A stretch of 64,000 bases of DNA from Bolinopsis microptera (taxonomy: Eukaryota; Ctenophora; Tentaculata; Lobata; Bolinopsidae): the NCBI RefSeq assembly GCF_026151205.1, contig NC_087081.1, positions 7,993,246 to 8,057,245 on the forward strand. Reading direction: 5' to 3'. Shown here piece after piece: positions 37,040-49,400 of this stretch. Positions within the stretch are counted from its first letter, which is position 1, and each line of letters begins with the position of its first letter. Made by a program: the position numbers and the translations under genes. The notes beneath the pieces are model-generated. The model saw only the letters and a list, made by a program, of their open reading frames with translations. It searched no databases and was not told the DNA's origin.

Positions 37040-37448
37040 CGATTACCACGTAATGATTTTGAAGCAATAACAAGCGGAGCAGGAGTTGCCCCAGTGATCG
37101 CAGTGAAAACAAGTCGATATTCTGTGCAGTAGTGATTGTCTATTGCGCTACATGCTATACGTTCGATTTTAGATTTTCTAATTGCTATCGGTTGTTTTTG
37201 AAAGATCCGGATCGAATTATCATTCATTTGTGATTTTCCTGTCCAGTGTTCCCAAATATACCTTATTGGCAGATATTGGTTATTATTTTAAAAACTAACA
37301 ACCGAAAGATGGCAACATTCCAAAAACCCAAGTTCTAATTGTTTTGCTAAGTTGAAGCTAGTTTATGAATTTTATTCACTAACAATTGTGATTTTTTAAG
37401 AAGCTTGTTAGAATAGTATAACAGAAACTTCAAACTTTAGATAGTAGT

Positions 37449-40400
37449 ATGCCGACGGCGTTCCGATTACCCCCACGCCCCGTGCACGCTACAGTGCCCC
37501 GAGTAAAGGCAGTTGATGGCTTGAGAAAAGAATTCACTCACCTCTCCAACATAAATTCTAATGGAGCTAGAGTTATATACGTTACTGGTACTCATCTTAA
37601 TAACGCAAGACATTTTATTGCTTTTAGATATTGCCTGTGGTTATCATCATTAAACGAGATAATACCACATCAATATTGAATTTGCAAATAATCTGCTGTC
37701 ATCACCATTGGAATTATTTCTTTGTGGGCACTGATCTTGAATACAATAAACGTCCAACGTGAAATTATTTCGCAGGACTTCCCGGCACGGGGAAGAAGTC
37801 CGTGTGTGCTCAGTATGGCGAGGAGTTCATGAAAATGGGAGGAGACAAGAAGAGAGTAGTGTCCACATGGAACTTAGAAACACCCGAATCTCTATTCAGG
37901 TGAGAGGCAGATTGAAAAATAATTATTACCAATCAGTGAAACCACCATGTTAATTTTCAGAACACATAACGTTGGTTTAACTAACGCAAGATTAATCGGC
38001 TGATGGATAACTAATTAAGATATCGAAAAAAAACTAATTGATTAACTGACTAATTAACTGATACTAATTAACGGATACTAATTAACTGACTAATTAACTG
38101 ATAACCAGGAGTCTGTGTGATTTAGCTGTGATGATGGGAGCTCCCGCCAACACTGAAACTGTGATCAGACGAAAGTGTCAGCTCATGGCAAAGCGGATCA
38201 AAACTGCCAAACGGATTTATGAGAGCAAGAAACACGGTAATATTATTTTCCCGTTAACAACTGTTTCTAAGGAATGATAATAAAGTGAGAAAAGGGGAAA
38301 TTTGTCAAATTTTGAGTGATTCTCTTACAGTATGAGAGTATGAGGGGCCGATTCAACTTGATGTTAATCTAATACTCAACTTGAATTGATACGTAACTTA
38401 AGTTGCTCTTTAAGTCTTTAAGCTGATCTGATACGGATTTCTAAACTCCCACGCATCCGGCATCTCACTTGTAAAGACTTTGACAAATCCCATGCGGTTT
38501 GCGTATAGTGGTGATTTTAGATGTGAATTTACCTGATAAAATATTACCTTGTGTTTGGAAAGGAACTAGAAATAAGCTGCTTCCTTCAGGTTACAAGATG
38601 CTGCTGATCCTGACTAACGTTGGTCAGCAAATGAAGAATCTGAGGCAGTATTGGCCACAGCACGGCGATGAACAATGGGGTGATACTCAGGTATAATATT
38701 AGAGTCACTATGAATATTTATCATAATTTACATGAATATTCATCATGATTAGTAAAATGAAAGTTGCAATTTCCGTGTTTTAAACGATTTGATTTCCTGA
38801 TAACCTGGTATCGGTTATCATGATAACGAGGAAACCTTTGTCTGTGAGGGTTCTTATTTACATGATTGAGAGATTGAGTGTCAAGATGAAATGATCCCCC
38901 ATTGTTAGCAGCATCATGTAATCAATTATCATGTAATCAATTCAGCCTCTAACCTATCAGCTTGACAAAGTAGTCCGACAAAAGGGCTCATCTGATTGAT
39001 AATCAATAAACAGGCCGGTCCTCATTAAAATTTTATTAAATAACATAGTCTAACTCTTAGACTTGATTAATAGTGGGACCTGATTTATTTCTGTCACGTG
39101 ACAGTGATTAACCAAGAGTGACCAGACAAAATACGAATAAATCACGTCCAGACCATCAATAAACTAAATCACTAAGACATGACTAAGTTATTTATCGATT
39201 AAATAATTAACACGATAAATTATACAGGTGCTGTTATGTGTAGATGATGTCGGAGAGCTGGGGCTGGCTAACGCTGAGATCAACGAACTTAGTCTGAACG
39301 GAGGTAGGTAGTTTATACATCTTAACAACATCTGAACAACGTCTTAACAACATCTGAAAAACATCTTAACAACATCTGAACAACGTCTTAACAACATCTG
39401 AAAAACATCTTAACAACATCTTAACAACATCTGAACAACATCTGAACAACATCTTAACAACATTTGAACAACATCTGAACAACGTCTGTACAACATCTGA
39501 ACAACATCTGAACAACATCTTAACAACATCTGAACAAAGTCTTAACAACGTCTGAACAACGTCTTAACAACATCTTAACAACATCTTAACAACATCTTAA
39601 CAACATCTTAACAACATCTGAACAACATCTGAACAACATCTGAACAACATCTGAACAACATCTGAACAACATCTGAACAACGTCTGAACAACATCTTAAC
39701 AACATCTTAACAACATCTTAACAACATCTTAACAACATCTGAACAAAGTCTTAACAAAGTCTGAACAACGTCTTAACAACATCTTAACAACATCTTAACA
39801 ACATCTTAACAACATCTTAACAACATCTGAACAACATCTGAACAACGTCTGAACAACATTTGAACAACATCTGAACAACGTCTGAACAACATCTTAACAA
39901 CATCTTAACAACATCTTAACAACATCTGAACAAAGTCTTAACAACGTCTGAACAACGTCTTAACAACATCTTAACAACATCTTAACAACATCTTAACAAC
40001 ATCTGAACAACATCTGAACAACATCTGAACAACATCTGAACAACATCTGAACAACATCTGAACAACGTCTGAACAACATCTTAACAACATCTTAACAACA
40101 TCTTAACAACATCTTAACAACATCTGAACAAAGTCTTAACAACGTCTGAACAACGTCTTAACAACATCTTAACAACATCTTAACAACATCTTAACAACAT
40201 CTGAACAACATCTGAACAACATCTGAACAACATCTGAACAACATCTGACGACATTTGAACAACGTCTGAACAACATCTGAACAACATCTGAACAACATCT
40301 TAACAACATCTTAACAACATCTGAACAACATCTGAACAACATCTGAACAACATCTTAACAACATTTGAACAACATCTTAACAACGTCTGAACATCATCTG

Positions 40401-43400
40401 AACAACGTCTGTGCAACATCTGAACAACATCTGAACAATATCTTAACAATATTATCTAAACAACAAATTTAAAGTTAGCCGAAAATATGGCGACCCAAAG
40501 GAACACGACTTATACCCACAAACAGTCGCCAAAGTTCAGTACTAAGTCCTGGACTGATAAGATAGCTCCACTATATGCATGAAGACAACCTACAACAGAC
40601 TGCATTGTGCATGAAGACTACCTATAACAGACCTATAACAGTCTGATTACTAGGTTACATGATGCACTAGCATCTGAATCCAATGCTATGCAATCACCTT
40701 CGCTTGAGAAGAGCCACAATTCAAGATTACGTCTAGTCTACAGTAGAGTATTGTAGTATAATAGTAGTCTGTGGTGGGGTGAACCCTTGTCAAGATTGTG
40801 TGCACACTTTATTGTCATCATATCCACTGCCATATATGTGGGAGTGCAGGATTAGATAAGCTGCTTATTCAGTGAATATTCGCTGCTTATTCACTGATTA
40901 TTCACTGATAATTCGCTGAATATTCATTGGTTATTCGTGACGGGGTGGGGAGTCAACTAGATATAATTCACGTGGCTTGGAATTTGTGCGCCACAGTTAA
41001 TACAGCTCTGGCAATGATGTCTACTTGTTGGGGCTTCAATCAAACTTTCATCCTTTCTTACTCTGACCCTCTGAGACTCTTCAGGTGAAATTCATAGCTA
41101 CATAGCTATAAGTATAGAGAGACAGAGAGACAGTACTTTATATTTAAGACTGACTCACCCAATATTTTATAGTCTGCCTCTGTGAAGACGCACAATATTT
41201 AAACCAAGCAGGCAAGCACCGTACGTAAAAGCTTAAAGTCAGGAGCTGTACTTTCTTACTTTTTGACAACATAACATAATAATGGATGTTGTTACAGTCA
41301 ATTGTCTTTAGAAGTTTAGAGTTTAAAGACCTACAACTGTCTATGCATCAAAAATGTCCAAACACTCCACAGTCTCTAGCGACTGAACGTAAAGAACGTA
41401 GTTTAAATTGTTCATTACAACAGACAATTTAGAATATCATCAGATCACGTAAATTTTCTTCTAGGTCTGATCGAGGAACAATCTTTGGACCTGCTGAGAA
41501 CACTGTCTGGTAAGAAAGATGACGATGATGGTGCCAAGTACCTTTTGAGAGAGTTGAACTATCATCCAATGAGCATTGCTCACACCGCTATATTCCTTCG
41601 GTTAGTTTAACATATCACCTCCCAATATTGAAACCTTTCCGTTCAGCTTGAATTTCACTAAAGATATTTAAGATATTTAGGATATTTATTATTTAAGCAG
41701 CGATTTCAATGACAAATATTTTAATGGTTACAAGGATTTTTTCAGAGCTTTACCCAATCTTCTAATTTTAGATCCGTTCTACAAAATCCCGACAACGCCG
41801 GGTTCGGCTGGAAAGATTGTTTGATCAGAATAGAAAAACTAAAGATGGGAACTGTAGGACATTACAACACCAAACAAAGTCTTGCCCTTACGTCCATCCT
41901 GGAAAACAATCATGCAGTTTCTGAAATGGCCATCAACAGGCTTGGAAGCGTTAACCCATTCTTAGAGTGAGTATTAACTGTGTTTTTAGGAGTATTTCCA
42001 TGTTTTATGAGGTAAAGAAAATAGATGGGAAGATATTCAAAAGTATAACATCGTATATAATTGAAACAAATTCATCATTTCAGATCCGCATTCACATTTT
42101 TGGCATTCTGCGACAAAGACGATATATTCAGTGTCCCGGTTGAAGTGATAACCAACTTTGTAATGGACGGTTTGAAGACGGATGATGATGTTGATAATAC
42201 CAAAATGGAGAACTCAGTTAGGGCCACAATCAGAAGTTGTCCTCTGTTTTTGGTTCCGAGATCTAGCATAACTGTCCAAACTAAGTCTGTCAAGAACACC
42301 TTGCCTGCAGATACAGAAGGGATCTTTCAGTCTTCTCTCCCCTCCAAAGTGGACCTTTTGCCTGAAATCGGAGATGGTAGCTTGACAGCAGCCGCCAAAA
42401 AAGTGCTATGCCCATCTACTGAGCCAGATGAATCTATAAAGGAAATTGTCAGGGAAGCAACAAGACCACTCAGTCGCCCAGCCACCCAAGAAAAGGAACC
42501 CAGCCGACCATCAACTCGCGACCCTAAGGAATTCAGTCGACCATCAACTCAAGAAGGTAAAGAACGCAGCCGCCCATCAACTCAAGAGAAGAGTCGGCCG
42601 GCTAGCAAAGAAGTAAAGGCTGAAACTCCAGTCAAAAAAGCGAGCACACCTGCAGAGAAAAAGGCAGATAGTCGTCCAGCAACCCAAGAATCTAAGGCTG
42701 CCGACAAAAATCTTCCCACTACTCCAGCATCTGAAAAGAAAGCAGACAGTCGCCCCGCTACTGAACAATCTAAAGCATCTGACAAAAAGCCAGAAAGTGC
42801 CCCTGCTGCTGAAAAGAAAGCAGACAGTCGCCCTGCTACTCAAGAAGCTAAGCCTTTTGAAGAGAAAGCAGATAGTCGTCCCGCTACTGAACAATCAAAG
42901 GCATCCGACAAAAAGCCAGAAAGTGCCCCTGCTACTGAAAAGAAAGCAGATAGTCGCCCCGCTACTGAACAATCAAAGGCATCCGACAAAAAGCCAGCAA
43001 GTGTCCCAGCTACTCCAGAAACTAAAACATCCGACAAAAAGCCAGATGAAAGTAAACCTGCAGACAAAAAGGAAGAAAGCAAGCCTGCTACAGATAAAAC
43101 TAAAGCCGATGACAAAAAGGAAGAAACTAGTCGCCCAAGTTCCCTGGAAAACATGAACCGTTTGTCAATTGGAGAAAACCTTCCTCCATCCCCAGAGGCA
43201 GACAAAAAAGTAAAGCCAGCAGAGGAGCCGATTGAGGTTAAATCTGCTCCACCTACACCTGAGCCAGAAAAGAAGAAGAAAACAGTCGTTGACACCGAGG
43301 AGGTTGTTGGTGAAGGTAAAGACGGTGCCCCAAGTGCTCAATCAGGAGAAGTGAAACCACTGAACGCTGAGCCTCCATCAGTTGAGGCTGGAGAATTCAA

Positions 43401-46400
43401 ACCTCTTATGGCCAAACCCCCTCAACCCAAATCTCTGGCAGAAAGGAAAGCTGAAGCTAAAGAAAAAGCTGAGGCTAAGGAGAAAGCTGATAAGTCACCA
43501 ACAGTGGAGGCTGGAAGCTACAAACCTCTAATGGCTGAGCCCCCTAAAGCAAAATCTCAACCTCCTCAGCCCAAAGCTCAGCCCCCTCAACCAAAACCTG
43601 CGGGAGAAAAAGTTAAGCCTCCTCAACCAAAACCTGCGGCAGAAAAAGCTAAGGCCCCTGAACCGAAACCTGCGGGAGAAAAAGTTAAGCCTCCTCAACC
43701 AAAACCTGCGGGAGAAAAAGCTAAGCCCCCTCAACCAAAATCTCTGGCAGAAAAGGCTGCTGAGAAGAAAGAAGCTGAGAAACCGGTTGCAAAACCAGCT
43801 GCAAAACAAGCTGAGCCTGCTCGACCCAAAACTCCAGCCGAGAAAGCTAAAGAGTCAGCTCAGATGTCGGGAAGTATTGAGAAACCGGGAATTGATGGCA
43901 GAAACTCTGCTGCTGATCGAGTTGTCGAGGCCAGTTTGTACGGAAACGTACTGATTTCCGGAGAAGTTCCTATCATGGTTAGTTACAGTTCACTCTTAAT
44001 TATTAGATTCTTGCGCAAGCTTTTTTGAAACATCGGTATTGTGAGCACTCGCCCAAGCCAAGTAAAAAAGCTATAATTCAATAATTACTTAACCCATTAT
44101 CAACCTTTAACGATAAGGCATAAGTTAACGAGTGTCTAAGCAACCACTGTAACAATAGAATTCAACTCCAGAAACGAGAAGGCAGCGTGGTTGTAAATGT
44201 GGAAGATACTCTCCGATCGTTCGAGGACGAGGTGGACGCCATAACCTTCAACAACAGCGTACACAATGCAATGAGGAAATTTGCAAGGAACGCCGTCTTG
44301 CGAAAAGTTAAGGTAGGAAAACTTATCTAATAAGTGCTGAAATAATGGGTGTTAGATAATCGAGTAAATTAAACAATTATGACACTTATTGCAGTATAAG
44401 CGAAAGGTAATTGCATATGTCCAGTGAAAAGTTAAGTCTTAATTCAGCCGTGTTAATTGTTCTAATTCATGATTTGCACGAAAAATGTTCAAAGAATGTC
44501 TTTGACCAATCTTAAGCACGTGTTTGGTCATTTTTAAGTGTGATCATTTTGGGAAATGAAATTAACGTTTTACGAATAATACCTCTTTTAGAGTTTTAGG
44601 GACTTATACAAATATTTGAACCCAATAGGGAATATTTAAAATTCCACAGCCAAATTTTCGCCAATAATCGAATAAAAGATTTTATTTAGATCCCTTAATT
44701 TAAATATTTCAGGGTGGACAGAGTTCCAGTTCCGCCCCCGATACTGTTGCACAACAACGAAAACTCCAACTCCAGCAATTTGTACAAGCAACCAAAGTGC
44801 TTCTTTTGACCTACGAGAAGGTATAGACCAACAAACTAACTTTATACCTTCGATAAAATATTGAATAACAATAAAGCGAATTTAAAAGTTTTTCTGAATT
44901 ATAACCATTTAAAATCTATAATTTTGATATTTGTAGGTGTACGAATCCAAGGAGCCAACTGACCTTGCCATGAAAAGAATGTTGGGACCTCAACTGCAGT
45001 ACTTTGTAAACTGTATGCTCACCAAGTTCAACTTCAAGAACAGAGTTTCCGTCCGAGCCCTCAAGTTCTACGCTGATTCTCTGTTACTGCTGGGAGAGCT
45101 CGTCAAGGCTGAGGAAGCTTTGGAAACAGCTCAGAACATTGCATTCCAGTGCTTTAATCCTACTGATTTGGATCTGTTCGACATTTTGAGGGACAGAGCT
45201 AATGTTCTGGGTAAGGCAATAACTATCATAACACAAAACAAATCACGACGATCTGGTTTCAGAAGAAAAATACCAAAACACTCAACAAGTGCTCAAGTGC
45301 TTAAGGCTGATTTGCAACCTAAAACTGACTAAAAATTGTAACAATCCATATTTCACAGCCAGACTGGGACAGAAAGAAGAAACAGCGGGAGTGCTGGAAC
45401 AGTGCCTGACCATCATTGAACAACTGGATGGTGAAGATATGCTGACCAAGGAGAGTGAGCTTCTGAACGAACTCGCTCAGGTTCACGGTAACATTGGTAA
45501 GTTTTATTTTACTTTTTTATTACAATTTACAAATTTAATTACAAAGATAACATTCTAGACGGTACAGATAGTGGCATTATATTATAGAAACTAAGGACTG
45601 TCCCGGTTCCCAGCTCAATCCACGGATATTCCTGGAAAGTAAATTAATTTACTGAGGATGGTTATTGAGAGAAATTACAACACTTATATTAATTTCTCAT
45701 TTCAGCTCTAAAATAAGTTCGCCACTTTAATATTACTTTAACATAAAGTTAACAGTGAATCTCAGACAACCATTAAGTAATTAAGTCATGAAGCAGCTGA
45801 TTTGCATATCAAAGAAGCGGTTGAACAACCGGTTTGGCCATGAATAGGGGCTCAATTGGGGCTCAAAGAACAGGGGCATGGTCACTGCACAAAGATTAGT
45901 TAACAGCAAGTTCTAGAAAGTTCTGATAATTGATATCATCCACTATAATTAATCTCAATTATTAACGACTTACGTAATACTTACGTAGTACTTACGTAGT
46001 ATTAATTTGGGTAATATGAAATTTCTGATTAACGATTTCATTCACTTTAATTAATTTATAATGTTAAGAGGTTAAGGACTTTAGTAATACGATTAATATG
46101 ATTAATATTTAATATTTAGTGATATGATTAATACGACTAACTCGACCATCTTTACAGGTAATCTCAGCTACTCAAACCAGCTTCTAGAAAGATCCCTCAG
46201 TATCCAGGAGAGTCTGTTCGGATCACAGGCTCTGGAGATCTGTGATACTCTGAGCAGACTGGCCATGCTGAGGAACAAGATGGGAGAACCAACACAAGCT
46301 CACAGCCAGCTGCAACGTGTCATGAGGATACAGGTGGGTGGTTTACCAATATCATATCTTCTTATCAAATTATCAAATTATCAAATTATCAAATTATCAA

Positions 46401-49400
46401 ATTATCAAATTATCAAATTATCAAATTATCAGTCAGCTCCATGGCACCTAACCGTTAGTTAGGAACTTACTTTCAAATCAGAACTGATCTTTGCATATTT
46501 CTCTCAGTTATGCGTTGTGACCATCAAATTATGCTAGTCGTAACTAATTGCATCCAAGATACCATACATACCATTCAATTTCATAACATTTCATGATTGA
46601 TATGCGGTCATATGATCTGGTAACCGATCAATAGATTGAAGCTGTCATATTTCATATAGTGTACAACTGTTCACGAACACCTGTTCGCGAACAGGGGTCG
46701 GGCTATCTGGATACTGCCAGAACTTATTAGAACGTAGAGCACTATCCCTGGTAAGAGCAAACCTCAGTTCTAAACTCTATCCTCCCCCACAGGAGCGACA
46801 CGACGTACCCCGTCACGAGTTCAGCGGTACCCTGTGCAATATGGCTGCAGTAAACGCAGCTCTGGGCGAGCACGAGAAGTCTAAAGTGTTGTACCAGAGT
46901 GTCCTGGCTACCCAGGAGAAACAGTATGGACAGTGGTACCCGGAGATTGCCACAACTCTCTCAAACCTTGCTATGGTGAGAGCCATATTATAAGCGGTAA
47001 AACTTGTCATGGCAATCCAATATTATCGTTATGACTAAGCTATTAGATAGAAAAAAACCCTTATCTTAAGTAAATTAGGTAATAAAAATTACAATTTCAG
47101 GTTCGAATGGCTCTAGGAGAATACGAAGAGGCAAAAGATTGTCTTGAGAGGACACACAAAATCAGATCCAGGATATACGGTGAGCTAACCTTAATATAGA
47201 ATGATTTGTCAACCACTCAATATCTAAGGGACCATAAATTGTCACCTAATATTCATTATTCAGATAAGATAAAACGATTTCTTTAGCTGAAAGATTTCAA
47301 TCTCGTTGTTGCCGTTGTATCTAGTCAAAAGCTAATAATACGATTAAAGGCATAAACCACGTAGCATTATTTAGAATAGTTGATATTTATCAATCATTCA
47401 CTGATATTCAATTAAAATGAAAATAAATACCACAGATGAAAAGAAACAAAACAATATCTACATCATAGTAACAATTTGACGATTTATGTTTCAATAATCA
47501 TTCAATTACTCACAAATTATTCTACAATTCAACTTTTATGCCCGATAAAAGCCATAAGAATTACTAAATGATCGCAGAAAATTAATCAACTATGTACAAA
47601 ATTTATCGAAGCTGTAGCTGATCCTCCATAAAGAATATAGATCTCTTACATCACATCTACTTCATTGTCCTCCGGCATGGGTATTACCTCTCCTCGTTTC
47701 ACTGAAACAGAGAATAAGATATTCAGATCACTATATACGGAAGTGCGAACACCTTTGGAAAAATACTTGACAAGATATTTGGCAAGAAATCGGACCTCCC
47801 ACCCAGCGAGACAATTTTAATGACTGAGCACTTCGCCTCGGTAATCATTCACTATTTCACTAATCACTTCCCCAACCAAAACACCACTACAAAATTACTC
47901 ACTTCCTGTAGCGACTTATTATCCAGGTTATTGGTTAAAAATACAGCCAGCCAACAGAAGAAACCAGTTGTTGAGATGACTAGACCGTCAAATTATTATA
48001 GTTTTGTCGCCTTTTTGTAGAGTTGTAGTGATCAGGCAACCAGAAAGTTAATAGGAAAATAGGAAAATTCACAGAAACTCCTGGTTACCCAGCATTCTTA
48101 CCGCTCGATATTGCTTTATTGCCTATTGGTTACCCTGGTTACCATTTCCTAAACTCGACCTCGGTTGTAATATTACTTCCACAAGCTAACGCAAAACCAG
48201 TTACTGAGATAGCTTAATCGAAAAACTATCATTTTGTTGGAATAGGGGATAATCCAGGAATTTTATAGCGGGAAATATTAGGAAGTGAACCAGATTTAAT
48301 CTTGACAAAAACGTTATATCTATCAAATTGAACTGCTATTAAATTAAAGTGGTGGAGGATTTGGTGAATTATTTATAAAAGTCTTAATCTGTAATGAGCT
48401 TTTGGTGAATAAAACTTCAATCATCCATGTAGAAAGTTTCCCGTGAGAATTAAGTTTCATTTTAAACTTTAATCTGACTTAGTTATCTATGATCTGGGCA
48501 AGTTCTCACCTATTTGACCGATCTCTCGCTCATTGGCACAATGTCTCACCTATTTGAACGATCTCTCCATCAATAGCGTGGTCCTCGATATCCTCCACAA
48601 CAGTGGGTGCCTCTGGGTGCTCAATACTTTCAATAACCTCTGGTGTCAGGGGTTCCCCTTCAGTCGCTTCGTCTGTAAACATGGGGATTAAGTGCATTTT
48701 CGTGCTGGCGATGGGTTGGAATCAATAAACTTAGAAGTTAAAATTGCTGAAACATCAGAAAAATGGCTTAACTCAATTGACCATTTCTGACTTTTTTAAA
48801 AAGTAGAAAACATACTCTCATCAGTTTCATAAGGAATGTCATCGGCATCAATATCTGCGCCGGATTCAGCTGTAACTGTCATTTCGTATGGTGAAGATGC
48901 TACCCCTGCAGTACCTGCAAGATCATCTACTGTTATAAACAAATAAACTTGCCCTTTAACGTATCTTCACTTTTAATGGAAGTCAATTCGAAGTGAAACA
49001 GGAAAATTTAAAAAGGCCAACCTAGTTTTCTAAATGAGTGTAAAAAGAGTGCCTGATACTAAGTGTAAAAAGAGTACCTGAAACTGCAACAACAGCGAAG
49101 GATAACGCCAGGAGGGTTAAAAGAACTTTCATCGCTCGGGGACAATCTGACCACGTTCTTTTCTGGCTATAAATAATATCACACATAAATCTAGGTTGAA
49201 ACAAACATGGGTCTCATAAAATCAAAAATATCAAATAAGGTTAAAGTAATTTCATCAGATTAACGTGCGAAGAAAAATGGTAAACTGGTAAATAAATATA
49301 AAATTGGCCGAACTTAAATTAAATTTAAACTTAATTCTGTGTGTTTATACTAATCCTGAATTTTGATGTCGGAATGGCTTATTCAAGTATGGAAAACTAA

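Noticed and set aside
36898-37227. 109-codon minus-strand ORF upstream of the STAND gene
   Set aside because: No recognisable domain; it overlaps the CACGTG cluster and looks like chance opening in a higher-GC stretch.
39366-39548. 60-codon minus-strand ORF rich in Cys/Ser/Asp-Val
   Set aside because: By-product of the 12-bp intronic minisatellite.
42577-43809. Several minus-strand and shifted-frame ORFs across the STAND linker exon
   Set aside because: Shadows of the repetitive, GC-biased coding exon on the plus strand, which joins correctly to both neighbours.
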